Below, one piece after another: positions 1 through 8,429 of a stretch of DNA of 64,000 nt (its first letter is position 1; each line of letters begins with the position of its first letter). A program made the position numbers and the translations under genes. Source of the stretch: Bifidobacterium vespertilionis (GTDB taxonomy: Bacteria; Actinomycetota; Actinomycetes; Actinomycetales; Bifidobacteriaceae). The stretch spans positions 37,211 through 101,210 of the forward strand of contig NZ_RZNZ01000013.1 of NCBI RefSeq assembly GCF_008698145.1, written 5' to 3'. The notes beneath the pieces were generated by a model. It made no database searches. It had not been told where the DNA came from and worked only from the letters and a program-made list of their open reading frames with translations.

Positions 1-166
1 CCGGCTGGCGCGCGATGTACGAGATCATGTTCGCCGCGCCCGCGGACACGCCGTAGCAGTGGTCGAAGTCGATGCCGTCGTCCGTGAGCCGGTCCATCAC
101 GCCGCATCCGAAGATGGCCCGGAAACCGCCGCCCACGTCGATCAGCGCGGTCCTGTGCTTGCCCAT
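1..166 (-). CDS. patatin-like phospholipase, N-terminal part (cut by window edge)
   Basis: The visible 55 residues begin MGKHRTALIDVGGGFRAIFG and contain the lipase nucleophile motif GVSAG at about residues 44-48. The glycine-rich oxyanion stretch DVGGGF lies upstream of it, as in bacterial patatin-like (YjjU-type) phospholipases. These are serine hydrolases with a Ser-Asp dyad; the Asp motif would lie off the window. The ATG at 164-166 is preceded by a good ribosome site (AGGGGAG). It lies downstream of murI on the same strand but about 140 bases away with a hairpin between, so co-transcription is doubtful. The family call is firm; the substrate is unknown. Confidence 0.8.
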   Translation of the reverse strand, partial: MGKHRTALIDVGGGFRAIFGCGVMDRLTDDGIDFDHCYGVSAGAANMISYIARQP

Positions 167-229
167 GTGCTCCCCTTTCGTCGCAACGGTTCCGAGCATA
201 CTGCGTCCCGCCCGAGGTGAGGATCGCCA

Positions 230-276
230 TTTCGCGCGGCTGTGTTGGATTTCGAGCATGGAATCCAAGCGCGAAA
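230..276. terminator. imperfect hairpin between murI and the patatin gene
   Basis: Outer arms TTTCGCGC and GCGCGAAA and inner arms TTGGATT and AATCCAA pair, with a 7-base bulge on one side. There is no clear T-run. It lies just beyond the murI stop on the minus strand, so it may terminate murI or stabilise its 3' end. Confidence 0.4.
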
Positions 277-305
277 CCCCCGCAAAAGGGCCTGATTTCG
301 TCCGT

Positions 306-1094
306 TCAGGCACGTGAACCGGCGGTGAGCAGCGCGCGGGACAGTTCCGCGATGCGCGGGGAGGGATCGGAGTTGCGCAGTTCGACGCCGCCCTCCGCGT
401 CCTCCGGGGCCTGTTCGCCCAGGGATTCGAGCACCACGTCCAGATGACGGACGGTGCCCTCGTTGCCGTCGATGATGGCGGTGGAATCGGGCAGCAACTC
501 GCGGAAGTAGTCGCGGTAGAACACGAAATGCGTGCAGCCGAGCACCACCGAGTCGATCGAGTCCAGATCGTACTGGTCGAAATAGCCGTGCAGCGTGCGA
601 ATCACCAGATCGTGATCGTCCAGCCGCCCCGATTCCACGATCTCCACCAGATCCGGGCAGGGCTGCTTGAAGATGGTGTGCTCGGCTTTGAACCGGTCCA
701 TGAGTGCGGCGAATTTGCGCTCGCGCAGGGTGAGCGGGGTGGCCGCCACGATCACGCGCTGACGGGTGCCGTGGCCCGCGTCGCACGCCACCTTGAGCGC
801 CGGCTCCATGCCGATGATCGGGATCGAATACTGCTCGCGCAGATCGTTGACCGCCGCCGACGTGGCCGTGTTGCACGCGATCACCACGGCCTTGACGCCC
901 CGGCGCACGAAATCCTCCACGATCCGGAAGCTCAATTCGCGCACCTGTTCCGGCGTCTTGGTGCCGTACGGCGCGTTGGCCGAATCCCCGAAGTACAGGA
1001 CCCGCTCGTGCGGCAGGTCGGCGCGCAGCTGGCGGACCACTGAAATGCCTCCCAAACCGGAATCGAACACGCCCACGGGTGCCGTGGATGCCAT
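306..1094 (-). CDS. murI: glutamate racemase
   Basis: This cofactor-independent enzyme interconverts L- and D-glutamate in the cytoplasm, supplying D-Glu for peptidoglycan. The 262-residue protein has the normal length. It opens with the family signature VFDSGLGG, and the two catalytic cysteines sit in ACNTATS (Cys74) and LGCTHF (Cys187). It is followed upstream on the same strand by dapF, another amino-acid racemase/epimerase, with a 44-base gap, so the two are probably co-transcribed. The assignment is secure. Confidence 0.95.
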   Translation of the reverse strand: MASTAPVGVFDSGLGGISVVRQLRADLPHERVLYFGDSANAPYGTKTPEQVRELSFRIVEDFVRRGVKAVVIACNTATSAAVNDLREQYSIPIIGMEPALKVACDAGHGTRQRVIVAATPLTLRERKFAALMDRFKAEHTIFKQPCPDLVEIVESGRLDDHDLVIRTLHGYFDQYDLDSIDSVVLGCTHFVFYRDYFRELLPDSTAIIDGNEGTVRHLDVVLESLGEQAPEDAEGGVELRNSDPSPRIAELSRALLTAGSRA

Positions 1095-1138
1095 GTGGAA
1101 CCTCCCTATCCGCGATTCTTGCCGCTTTTGCCGCGCGT

Positions 1139-2038
1139 TCAGGCCAGCGTGACGTCGCCCACGATCGTCGCCGAACCGGTGAGCGTCACATCATCCGCCG
1201 TCACGTCCACGCGCAGCACGCCGCCGCGCACGGTGATGGTCCAGCGGCCGATGCCGGTCAGCGCCCGCAGGGTCACGCCGGTGGCGCACAGGCCGGTGCC
1301 GCAGGACAGCGTTTCGCCGCAGCCGCGCTCGTTGACGCGCATGGTGGCCGTGCCCGTTCCGGCGGCCTTGTCCAGACCGTCCACGCGTACGAACTCCACG
1401 TTCTGGTCGGATTCGATGACCGGCTCGACCACCGGCTTGGTCGCCAGATCCAGCGCCTCCACGGCCGGCAGCGACGCCTTGCCGTCCTCGATCACCGCAA
1501 CCACGTGCGGGTTGCCCATGTCCACGAACGTGCCGCGCGCCGAGCCGCTGGTCCCCGGGATCGTGACCTCGTAGGCGTTGAGCTCGCCGATGCGCCATGC
1601 GCCGATCTCCACCCGGAACACGTCGCGGCCCAGCCCGTCCACGTCCCCAAGGGGGGTGAGCGTCTTGACGCCGGCGCGCGTGCCCAGACGGAACACACCC
1701 CGGCCGGCCAGAGGAGCCAGTCCTTCGCACTGGGCGAACCGGGTGATCGCGCGCGTGCCGTTGCCGCACATCTCCGCGAGCGAACCGTCCGCGTTGCGAT
1801 AGTCCATGAACCATTCGGCCCCGCCGGCCTCGCAGTAGTCCACCTGGGTCTGTGTGAGATCGGAGACGGCCTGCGGGCGGGCCAGACGGATCAGGCCGTC
1901 CGCGCCGACGCCGAAGTGCCGGTCGCACAGGAAGCGGACCTCGTCCGCGGTGGGCTCGTATGCGCCGTCCGGATCGGCGTAGACCACGAAGTCATTGCCG
2001 GTGGCGTGGGTTTTTGTGACGTGCTGCGGAATGCTCAT
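1139..2038 (-). CDS. dapF: diaminopimelate epimerase
   Basis: This enzyme converts LL- to meso-diaminopimelate without a cofactor, in the lysine pathway. The two catalytic cysteines are visible in EMCGNGTRA (Cys91) and LSCGTGLC (Cys246), and the N-terminal THATGNDF motif is typical. At 299 residues it is slightly longer than the E. coli enzyme (274). Bifidobacteria usually have lysine or ornithine rather than DAP in the wall, so the likely role here is lysine synthesis (known biology, not shown by the sequence). It probably shares a transcript with murI. Confidence 0.95.
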   Translation of the reverse strand: MSIPQHVTKTHATGNDFVVYADPDGAYEPTADEVRFLCDRHFGVGADGLIRLARPQAVSDLTQTQVDYCEAGGAEWFMDYRNADGSLAEMCGNGTRAITRFAQCEGLAPLAGRGVFRLGTRAGVKTLTPLGDVDGLGRDVFRVEIGAWRIGELNAYEVTIPGTSGSARGTFVDMGNPHVVAVIEDGKASLPAVEALDLATKPVVEPVIESDQNVEFVRVDGLDKAAGTGTATMRVNERGCGETLSCGTGLCATGVTLRALTGIGRWTITVRGGVLRVDVTADDVTLTGSATIVGDVTLA

Positions 2039-2056
2039 GCGACCCAGCTTAGATCA

Positions 2057-2731
2057 TTAGAACAGCACCGCGCCGTATTGCAGCAGGATCATCGCCACCA
2101 GCACCACGATCCACAGCACATCCACCATGAGATCGAAGCTGAGACGGTAGTATTTGCGCAGTCCCGCGCCCGCCTTGGAGTCCGCGCCGGGCAGCCCCTG
2201 CACGCTCACCGTGGCATGGGAGAGGGCCATGAACTGGATGGTGGTGGAGAACATGAGCGCCAGGCACCACGGGCACAGCGCATGGATCACGTACATCGAC
2301 TGGGTGAACAGCCAGTAGGCGTAGGCCAGCGCCGCCAGTCCGCCCAGCCAGGTGCACAGCGCGAACCAGCGGGGCACCGCCACCCGGGCCAGGCCGATCA
2401 CCGCGATCGTGACGAACACCGATTCGGCCGCGATGCCGAAGAAGGCGTTCGGGAAGCTCATGTTGCCGAAGTGGATGATCTCCGCCTGCCACGACTGGGC
2501 CACGGTGGTGCAGGAGACCACGCCGTTGACGTCGCAGCCCAGCTTCTCGCCGGGGTGGCGGGCCATCTGCAGCGTCTCGGCGGACAGCACGAAGGAGACG
2601 ATCAGCGCCACGGCGGAGGCGATCAGCATCACCAGATACGTCCATGTGGATCCATGCCTCCAACCCCGCAGGGGCGTTCCGGACGCGGGCTGTGCGGTCG
2701 TGGTGCCGATGGTGGGTTCGCTCTGGCTCAT
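2057..2731 (-). CDS. vitamin K epoxide reductase (VKOR) family membrane protein
   Basis: The 224-residue protein has about five hydrophobic segments. The VKOR cysteine set is complete: Cys66 and Cys74 in the loop after the first membrane span, and the active CPWC pair (Cys153, Cys156) in a later helix. In bacteria, VKOR homologues reoxidise a DsbA-like thioredoxin-fold protein and pass electrons to quinone, supporting disulfide formation outside the membrane. No DsbA-like partner lies in the window and no fused thioredoxin domain is present. It starts 18 bases upstream of dapF on the same strand. Confidence 0.88.
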   Translation of the reverse strand: MSQSEPTIGTTTAQPASGTPLRGWRHGSTWTYLVMLIASAVALIVSFVLSAETLQMARHPGEKLGCDVNGVVSCTTVAQSWQAEIIHFGNMSFPNAFFGIAAESVFVTIAVIGLARVAVPRWFALCTWLGGLAALAYAYWLFTQSMYVIHALCPWCLALMFSTTIQFMALSHATVSVQGLPGADSKAGAGLRKYYRLSFDLMVDVLWIVVLVAMILLQYGAVLF

Positions 2732-2807
2732 ATGATCTGCCTCCCGATCGATGTGCTTCGCCTGGCGTGTCGCGCGCCCAAGGCTGGCTACAGCTTACGA
2801 TGGTGAT

Positions 2808-3662
2808 ATGACTCAAGGATGGGACCTGCACTGCCACACCGCGTTCTCCGACGGCACGGAGACCCCGCGCACGCTGATCCGCCAAGCGAAGGCGCTCGGA
2901 CTGGCCGGCGTGGCGATCACCGATCACGACACCACGGCCGGCTGGGCCGAGGCGGAGGCGGCGTCCCGTGAGTTCGGCCTGCCGCTGCTGCGCGGCACGG
3001 AGATCACCGCGGAGGACGGGCGGGTGAGCGTCCACATGCTCGCCTACCAGTACGATCCGCGCAACCAGACCATCGCGCAGCTGTTCGCGGCCACGCGGGC
3101 CAGCCGTCTGGCGCGCACGAAGGCGATGGTGGAGCTTCTGGCGCGCGATTTCCCGATCACATGGGACGATGTGCTCGCGCAGGTCAAGGAGGGCGAGCAG
3201 ACCACGATCGGGCGCCCGCACATCGCCGACGCGCTGGTGGAGGCGGGCGTGTACCGCAACCGTTCCGAGGCGTTCGCGCAGGCTGTGGCGGCGTCGAGCA
3301 AGTACTACATCCCAACGCCCTCGCCCAGCACCCACGAGGTGGTACGGGCTGTGGGACTGGCCGGCGGCGTGGTGATCGTGGCCCATGCCGGCGCGGAGAT
3401 GCGCAATCCGGTGCTGCTGAGCGACGATCAGATCGAGTCGCTGGTGGACGAGGGCCTTGACGGCCTCGAGGTGTGGCATCGGGACAATTCGCCGGCCCAG
3501 CGACGCCGCCTGCTGGCGATCTGCGAGCGCCGGAACCTGCTGGCGACCGGAGGCTCGGACTGGCACGGGCGGGGCAAGCCGAACCGTCTGGGGGAGAATG
3601 TGACGGACGACGGGACCGTGCGCCGGATCGTGCAACGCGGCGCGATCACGCTGTGCCGCTGA
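2808..3662 (+). CDS. PHP-domain metal-dependent phosphoesterase
   Basis: The protein has 284 residues from the ATG at 2808. Upstream in-frame codons exist, but this start places the PHP metal ligands at the extreme N-terminus as in the family (DLHCHTAFSDG). Further PHP ligand motifs are ITDHDT, GRPHIADAL, VAHAG and a C-terminal GGSDWHG. Relatives act on nucleotide phosphates (for example 3',5'-nucleoside bisphosphate phosphatase or RNase AM/TrpH-like proteins). The exact substrate cannot be read here. It ends in a strong hairpin shared with the convergent DUF3107 gene. Confidence 0.85.
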   Translation: MTQGWDLHCHTAFSDGTETPRTLIRQAKALGLAGVAITDHDTTAGWAEAEAASREFGLPLLRGTEITAEDGRVSVHMLAYQYDPRNQTIAQLFAATRASRLARTKAMVELLARDFPITWDDVLAQVKEGEQTTIGRPHIADALVEAGVYRNRSEAFAQAVAASSKYYIPTPSPSTHEVVRAVGLAGGVVIVAHAGAEMRNPVLLSDDQIESLVDEGLDGLEVWHRDNSPAQRRRLLAICERRNLLATGGSDWHGRGKPNRLGENVTDDGTVRRIVQRGAITLCR

Positions 3663-3675
3663 TGCGCAGGATATG

Positions 3676-3703
3676 AAAAAGCCCCTCGTGGGAGGGGCCT
3701 TTT
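3676..3703. terminator. bidirectional rho-independent terminator
   Basis: A hairpin with arms GCCCCTC and GAGGGGC is flanked by an A-run on the left and TTTT on the right. It separates the convergent PHP gene and DUF3107 gene and can serve both. Confidence 0.85.
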
Positions 3704-3722
3704 CACAGGGATCGCCGCATGA

Positions 3723-3950
3723 TCACAGCGCGCCGAAACCGACGGCGTGCTTGGTTTCGGAACCCACGATCGCGTAGCCGAGCGCGCTGGCGGGAACCAC
3801 GATGTGGCGGCCCTTGTCGTCGGTCACGTTGATCGGCGCGCCGGACTCGACGGCCTTGCCGATCGCCTCGGTGATCGCGCCGGACTCGGCGTCGTCCACG
3901 CTGAAGGTGACGGGTCGGGCCACATTCTGGATGCCCAGTTCAATATCCAT
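3723..3950 (-). CDS. DUF3107 family small protein
   Basis: This 75-residue actinobacterial protein begins MDIELGIQNVARPVTF, the usual DUF3107 opening. I chose the ATG at 3948-3950 because GAGG sits about eight bases upstream; an in-frame ATG 13 codons earlier lacks a ribosome site. The function is unknown. A homologue is Mycobacterium tuberculosis Rv3208A (TB9.4), as far as I recall. The acidic, Gly/Ala-rich fold carries no catalytic motif that I recognise. Confidence 0.8.
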   Translation of the reverse strand: MDIELGIQNVARPVTFSVDDAESGAITEAIGKAVESGAPINVTDDKGRHIVVPASALGYAIVGSETKHAVGFGAL

Positions 3951-4019
3951 GTTGATCCTCGCAATTCTTGTATTGCCGTGTGATACCAATCATTGTCCCG
4001 CTCGCGGCGGATGTTCGCC

Positions 4020-5357
4020 CTAAGCGTTTCCGCCGGACGTCTTGGGATGCTCTCCCGTGCCGGGCCTGCCCGAAGCCTCGTGGCCGCCCGCGACCTTGGC
4101 GGAGACCTTGGTCACCTTGCCGGTGATGCCGGTGTGGTCCGCCGTGAACGACTGCGCGGGCAGCACCTCGGTGGCCGCCTCCGTGGCGGCCCCGACCACT
4201 TCGGTCGGATCGTTGAACACGTTGGCCACGGGCACGTCGGGCATGGTGGGCACGCGCGGCACGCGGGGACGCACCTCGCTGTCCGCCGGAACGGGTCTGC
4301 GGTGGGGGTCCCCGACGCCGGTTTCGCCCAGCAGGGTGCCCACGGTGATCGTGGACGGATGCTCCGGATCCGATTTGGCCACGGCGGTGGTCTCGCCCGT
4401 GGCGGAGGCGCCCATCATGATCAGCTGGTGGGCCAGATGCTCCACCTGGGCCTTGAACTGGATGATCTTCTGGTTGTCCGCGCGGTCGATAGCGCTGATG
4501 AAGTCGCCCACCTGCTCCATCTGCAGCCACAGATTGGCGCGCAGCATGATCAGATCGTCCAGCTTCGAACCCATCATGCGCCCGTAGGCGGCCATGACGG
4601 CGTTGCGGTGCGGCTCATCCAGTTTGCCGAAGATCCACGCCAGATCGCGGGCCGGGTCGTTGACCTGCATGGACTGCCAGTTGTAGATGGCGGACACGCC
4701 CGTGCCGTCGAAGAGGACGTCGCCGTCGTCGAACCCGCCGTGCACCGGGCAGGTGACGAAGCTCCACAGGCCTTCGGTGGCGATGACGCGCGCCCAGCTG
4801 GACGTGATCTCGGCGGGCACGTGGCCGGCGTGCTTCAGACGCTCGATCCACGCGACGAGCTGGTCGTGGATCTGCCGGGTGGTGTACGCGGGATACGCCT
4901 CGTCCACGAGGAATGTGCCGCGCATGCGATGGATCGCGCCGATCGCGGTGCCGATGGACGAGCATTCGTCCAGCGTGAGCAGCTCCATCGGCTTCGCATA
5001 GCCCTCGCGGTGCTGCATGATGATCAGCGCCGCGCCGTCGGTCGGGTTGTCGTCCCCCTCGCCCGTCACGTATTTGTACACGCGCTCCACCGCGAAGCTC
5101 AGCCCCGCGGGATCCTTGGCCCGCGCGAGCGTGCGGGCGGTGGCGACGCGGTTCCTGATCCGCCGCTTCGCCTTGTCGCCCTCCGCCGCGACCACATCGT
5201 ACAGGCGACCGGCGGTGTCCTGGATCACCGCGCAGCGGATGCCGAGCGCGGCGTCGGAGGAGCTGACCTCGTTACCATCCCGCACGCCGGCTACGGCGAG
5301 CCCGGGCGCTGCCGCGGAAGCCAGCGCGGCCAGCGTGTAATTGCTAGAAAACGTCAC
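4020..5357 (-). CDS. aminoglycoside/macrolide phosphotransferase-like protein, active site degenerate
   Basis: The 445-residue protein carries an APH-fold kinase domain over about residues 35-330 and a Pro/Thr-rich tail. The catalytic loop, normally HGDxxxxN, reads HGGFDDGD (206-213), so both the catalytic Asp and the metal-binding Asn are replaced. The following DW motif (metal Asp) reads YNW (226-227). DPARDLAW, the usual downstream signature, is intact. The start is GTG at 5357 with no strong ribosome site. It is divergent from the UvrD-like gene, with 65 bases between. I infer a pseudokinase or binding protein rather than a drug-modifying enzyme. Confidence 0.75.
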   Translation of the reverse strand: MTFSSNYTLAALASAAAPGLAVAGVRDGNEVSSSDAALGIRCAVIQDTAGRLYDVVAAEGDKAKRRIRNRVATARTLARAKDPAGLSFAVERVYKYVTGEGDDNPTDGAALIIMQHREGYAKPMELLTLDECSSIGTAIGAIHRMRGTFLVDEAYPAYTTRQIHDQLVAWIERLKHAGHVPAEITSSWARVIATEGLWSFVTCPVHGGFDDGDVLFDGTGVSAIYNWQSMQVNDPARDLAWIFGKLDEPHRNAVMAAYGRMMGSKLDDLIMLRANLWLQMEQVGDFISAIDRADNQKIIQFKAQVEHLAHQLIMMGASATGETTAVAKSDPEHPSTITVGTLLGETGVGDPHRRPVPADSEVRPRVPRVPTMPDVPVANVFNDPTEVVGAATEAATEVLPAQSFTADHTGITGKVTKVSAKVAGGHEASGRPGTGEHPKTSGGNA

Positions 5358-5422
5358 GTTTCAACAGTAATACATCACGGCGTCGAACCACGGCCGGGCA
5401 GGCGGGCTGACACAATGGAGTC

Positions 5423-6943
5423 GTGAACGACGTGAACGACGTGAACGAACGGAACGATCGGATCCTCGAATCCCTGGACGAGGCGCAGCGCGAGGCGGCC
5501 ACCTCCACCGAGGGGCCGGTGCGCATCATCGCGGGCGCCGGCGCGGGCAAGACCCGCACGATCACGCGGCGCATCGCCTATGCCTGCGCGTGCGGCGACT
5601 GGGATCCCTCACGCGTGCTCGCCGTGACGTTCTCGGTCAAGGCGGCCGAGGAGATGCGCTCGCGCATTGGGCAATTGGGCGTCGACGGCGTGACGGCGGC
5701 CACCTTCCACTCCGCGGCCCTGCACCAGCTCAACCGCGTGTGGGCCGATGTGACGGACGCGCCCTTCCCGGATCTGCAGTCGGACCATCGGCCGCTGATC
5801 GCCGCCGCCTATGCCCGGGTCACCGGGGCGGGCGAGCCGGAGCCGCTCACGGTGCGCGACCTGGAGGCGGAGATCAACTGGACGAAGGTGTCGCTGGTGA
5901 GCCCGGACGACTACGTGCGCGTCTGCGCGGCCACGCACCGCCAACCGCCGGCCGAGCTGGATCCCGCGCGCATGGCGGATCTGATCGGCGCGTACGAGGC
6001 GGACAAGACCGCCCGCAACCAGATCGATTTCAACGACATCCTGCTCATGGTCTGCCATCTGCTTGAGGATCCGGAGCTCAAGGAGGCCTCCGCGCAGATA
6101 CGCGGGCGCATCGGATGGCTCACCGTCGACGAGTATCAGGACGTCTCCCCGCTGCAGCACCGGCTCATGCGCCTGTGGCTGGGGAACGCGGACGGCGGGC
6201 GTGGCAACCGCAACGTGTGCGTGGTGGGCGACGCCGCCCAGACCATCTACTCGTTCGCCGGCGCGACCAGCTATTATCTGCGCGCCTTCGGGGACGAATT
6301 CGGGCCGCTTTCCGCGGACGTGACGCTCAACATCGACTACCGCTCCACGGCTTCGGTGGTCAGGTACGCCAACCGCGTGCTCGCCGCCAGCCCGGAGCGC
6401 ACCGGGTACATCAGGCTCGCCTCGGGCCAGCGGGGATCCGACGGCCCCCGCGTGACGGCCATCCGGTACGAGAGCGACGCGGATGAGGCGCGCGGCGTGG
6501 CGCAGCGGTTCGTCCGCATGATCGCCAAGGGTGCCAAGCCGTCCGACTGCGCGGTGCTCACGCGCATCAACGCTCAGCAGGGCATGATCGCCGCAGCGCT
6601 CAAGGAGGCCGGGCTGGGCTACCGCGTGCGCACGGACAACGGCTGGCAGGCGCAGTCCCTGTCCGTCGAAACACTGAAGGAGGACCTGACGGCGGGCGTG
6701 GTCACCATCTCCACGATCCACGCGGCCAAGGGTTTGGAATTCCCACACGTGTGCATCGTCGGCTGCTCGGAGGGCCTGCTGCCCTTCGGCTCGCCCGCGC
6801 CCGGGGACGCTTTGGAGGAGGAGCGCCGATTGATGTACGTGGGGGTCACGCGCGCGGAAAGGACGCTTCAGCTGTCCTTCGCGGTGTCCAAGGATGGATA
6901 CGCGGCCACGCGGCGTGCCCCCAGCCGTTTTCTGCAGCGGTAG
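5423..6943 (+). CDS. short UvrD/PcrA-like superfamily 1 helicase
   Basis: This is a probable 3'-5' DNA helicase of DNA repair. Motif I (Walker A) is AGAGAGKT at residues 37-44, Walker B is DEYQD, and the QTIYSFAGA and GVTRAERTL motifs follow in order. At 506 residues it is much shorter than UvrD/PcrA (about 700), with reduced 1B/2B insertions, and resembles actinobacterial UvrD2 without its C-terminal HRDC domain. The start is ambiguous: a 9-base unit (GTGAACGAC) begins the gene in near-tandem, giving GTG starts at 5423, 5432 and 5441. GGAG at 5417-5420 lies closest to the first. Confidence 0.88.
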   Translation: MNDVNDVNERNDRILESLDEAQREAATSTEGPVRIIAGAGAGKTRTITRRIAYACACGDWDPSRVLAVTFSVKAAEEMRSRIGQLGVDGVTAATFHSAALHQLNRVWADVTDAPFPDLQSDHRPLIAAAYARVTGAGEPEPLTVRDLEAEINWTKVSLVSPDDYVRVCAATHRQPPAELDPARMADLIGAYEADKTARNQIDFNDILLMVCHLLEDPELKEASAQIRGRIGWLTVDEYQDVSPLQHRLMRLWLGNADGGRGNRNVCVVGDAAQTIYSFAGATSYYLRAFGDEFGPLSADVTLNIDYRSTASVVRYANRVLAASPERTGYIRLASGQRGSDGPRVTAIRYESDADEARGVAQRFVRMIAKGAKPSDCAVLTRINAQQGMIAAALKEAGLGYRVRTDNGWQAQSLSVETLKEDLTAGVVTISTIHAAKGLEFPHVCIVGCSEGLLPFGSPAPGDALEEERRLMYVGVTRAERTLQLSFAVSKDGYAATRRAPSRFLQR

Positions 6944-6950
6944 AGGCGGT

Positions 6951-7367
6951 TTACTTGCCCTTGCCGAAGGCGCGCAGGCGAATGCCGTTCCAGTCGGGGG
7001 AGATGGTCAGCGGGGTCGCGGCGTTCATGCCGGCGGTCTTCGCGGCGTTCTGCACCGTATTTGAGCTGGCCGCGCCGGGGCGTCCGGGCTTGGGGGTGAG
7101 CACCCACAGCGGACCGGCATCGTCGAGCACGCCCGTGGCGTCGACGATCGTGTCCGAGAGTTCATCCTCATCGTCCCCGTCCCGCCACCAGATGATGACG
7201 CCGTCCACGGCGGAGCCATAGTCCTCGTCAACCAGCTCCTCGCCGGTCAGGTCCTCGATGCTCGCCCGGATGTTGTCATCCACGTCGTCATCCCACAGCC
7301 ACTCCTGAATGATGTCGCCGGGATGAAAACCGAATTCTTCCGCTTTCCGTGATGCCGTTTCAGTCAC
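6951..7367 (-). CDS. DUF3052 family protein
   Basis: This 138-residue acidic actinobacterial protein has the DUF3052 pattern: an N-terminal GFHPGDIIQEWLWDDDVDD segment, a central WWRDGDDEDEL and LWVLTPKPGRPG. No catalytic function is known to me for the family. It converges on the helicase gene with only 7 bases between the stops. The ATG at 7367 is kept because the helical N-terminus precedes the conserved block by about ten residues. Confidence 0.8.
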   Translation of the reverse strand: MTETASRKAEEFGFHPGDIIQEWLWDDDVDDNIRASIEDLTGEELVDEDYGSAVDGVIIWWRDGDDEDELSDTIVDATGVLDDAGPLWVLTPKPGRPGAASSNTVQNAAKTAGMNAATPLTISPDWNGIRLRAFGKGK

Positions 7368-7471
7368 GGGAACAGCATAACAACACTTTTCGGTTTCGTG
7401 CGTAACACAGCCGACATGTGGGAGTGAAACCGCTCACGTTGCGCCAAGCTCACCCCCGCCGGACGCCGGAT

Positions 7472-8323
7472 TCACTCGGCCGTGCAGCGCGGCAGATCGC
7501 CGCCCCGGCCCTCGCCGATCGCCACCAGCGCGTCGTACGCCTCGGCGAGCGTGGAGACGGACACGTCCCGCAATCCGTCCGGCACATGGCCCACCACCTG
7601 CGAGCAGTTGTCCTTCGGGGCGAGGAACCACGTGGCGCCGTCGCGCTTGGCGCCCAGCAGCTTGAGCTGGATGCCGCCGATCGCGCCCACCTTGCCGTCC
7701 TGATCGATCGTGCCGGTGCCGGCCACGGTGTTGCCGCCCGTCTCCGATTGCTCGGTGAGCTTGTCGATCACGCCCAGCGCGTACATCATGCCCGCCGAGG
7801 GGCCGCCGATGTCGTCCACGTGCATCTGCACGGACACGCCGGCCGTGTCCACGCCTCGGGATTTCAGGAATGAGAGGGCCGCGGCGGTGGCGGAATCCTG
7901 CGAGCCGGTCATCTGCCGCTCGGTTTCGGACTTGTACTCCTCGGCGCTCTGCCCGGGCGTCACCAGCGCCTCGCTGGGCATCACGATTGAATCGGAGCGG
8001 ATCCATCCCCACAGCACCTCGGCGTTGAGCGCCGGGTATCCGGGCATGCCGGAGGCGTTGACCGTGGTGAGCAGCAGCCGGCCGCTGTCCGCGTGCGTGT
8101 CCGCGCCCGACACGGCGATCACCTGCTGGCCGCCGGATTCGCCGAGCACGTCGGCGGTGGGACCGGGGCGCTCCACCACATACGGGCTGGGCAATACGAG
8201 CATCACCGCGGCGAGCAGTCCCGTGGCGGCGCCCAGCTTGGCGCGCGGCGAGCGCGATCCGGCCCATGCGCCGGCGCGTCGGGCAAGACGGGTGAGGGAT
8301 TCCTTGAAGTCGGTCATGGGCAT
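7472..8323 (-). CDS. membrane-anchored Lon-fold (S16) serine protease lacking a PDZ domain
   Basis: One membrane span lies near residues 30-46, followed by a YlbL-type extracytoplasmic part. The Ser-Lys catalytic dyad is visible: Ser176 in GGPSAG and Lys221 in IGGIQLKLL. YlbL-type proteases (Mycobacterium Rv3194c is one) carry a PDZ domain between the N-terminal part and the Lon domain. Here only about ten residues separate SFLKSRG from the Lon block, so PDZ is absent and the protein is 283 rather than about 340 residues. It is divergent from a DUF2342 metalloprotease, the same arrangement I recall for Rv3194c/Rv3195. A second start three codons in (8317) is possible. Confidence 0.85.
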   Translation of the reverse strand: MPMTDFKESLTRLARRAGAWAGSRSPRAKLGAATGLLAAVMLVLPSPYVVERPGPTADVLGESGGQQVIAVSGADTHADSGRLLLTTVNASGMPGYPALNAEVLWGWIRSDSIVMPSEALVTPGQSAEEYKSETERQMTGSQDSATAAALSFLKSRGVDTAGVSVQMHVDDIGGPSAGMMYALGVIDKLTEQSETGGNTVAGTGTIDQDGKVGAIGGIQLKLLGAKRDGATWFLAPKDNCSQVVGHVPDGLRDVSVSTLAEAYDALVAIGEGRGGDLPRCTAE

Positions 8324-8429
8324 CAGTGTAGGGCCGCGGTCTTACAGGGCTCCGCTCAAAGACCAGGGCCGCGCGGACGCGTTCACCGTTGGTGGATTGC
8401 GTTCGGCGGCTCTCACTAGGATGGTCGTC

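Noticed and set aside
1079..2806. Long open frame opposite dapF and the VKOR gene
   Set aside because: It is a high-GC shadow, His/Arg/Ala-rich with no motif, and the opposite strand holds clear dapF and VKOR genes.
4020..5357. Aminoglycoside or macrolide resistance gene
   Set aside because: The catalytic Asp and both metal ligands are replaced, so drug phosphorylation is unlikely.
7710..8429. A 240-codon in-frame extension upstream of the DUF2342 gene
   Set aside because: It is antisense to the Lon-fold protease gene, lacks a ribosome site, and the family start fits ATG 8430.
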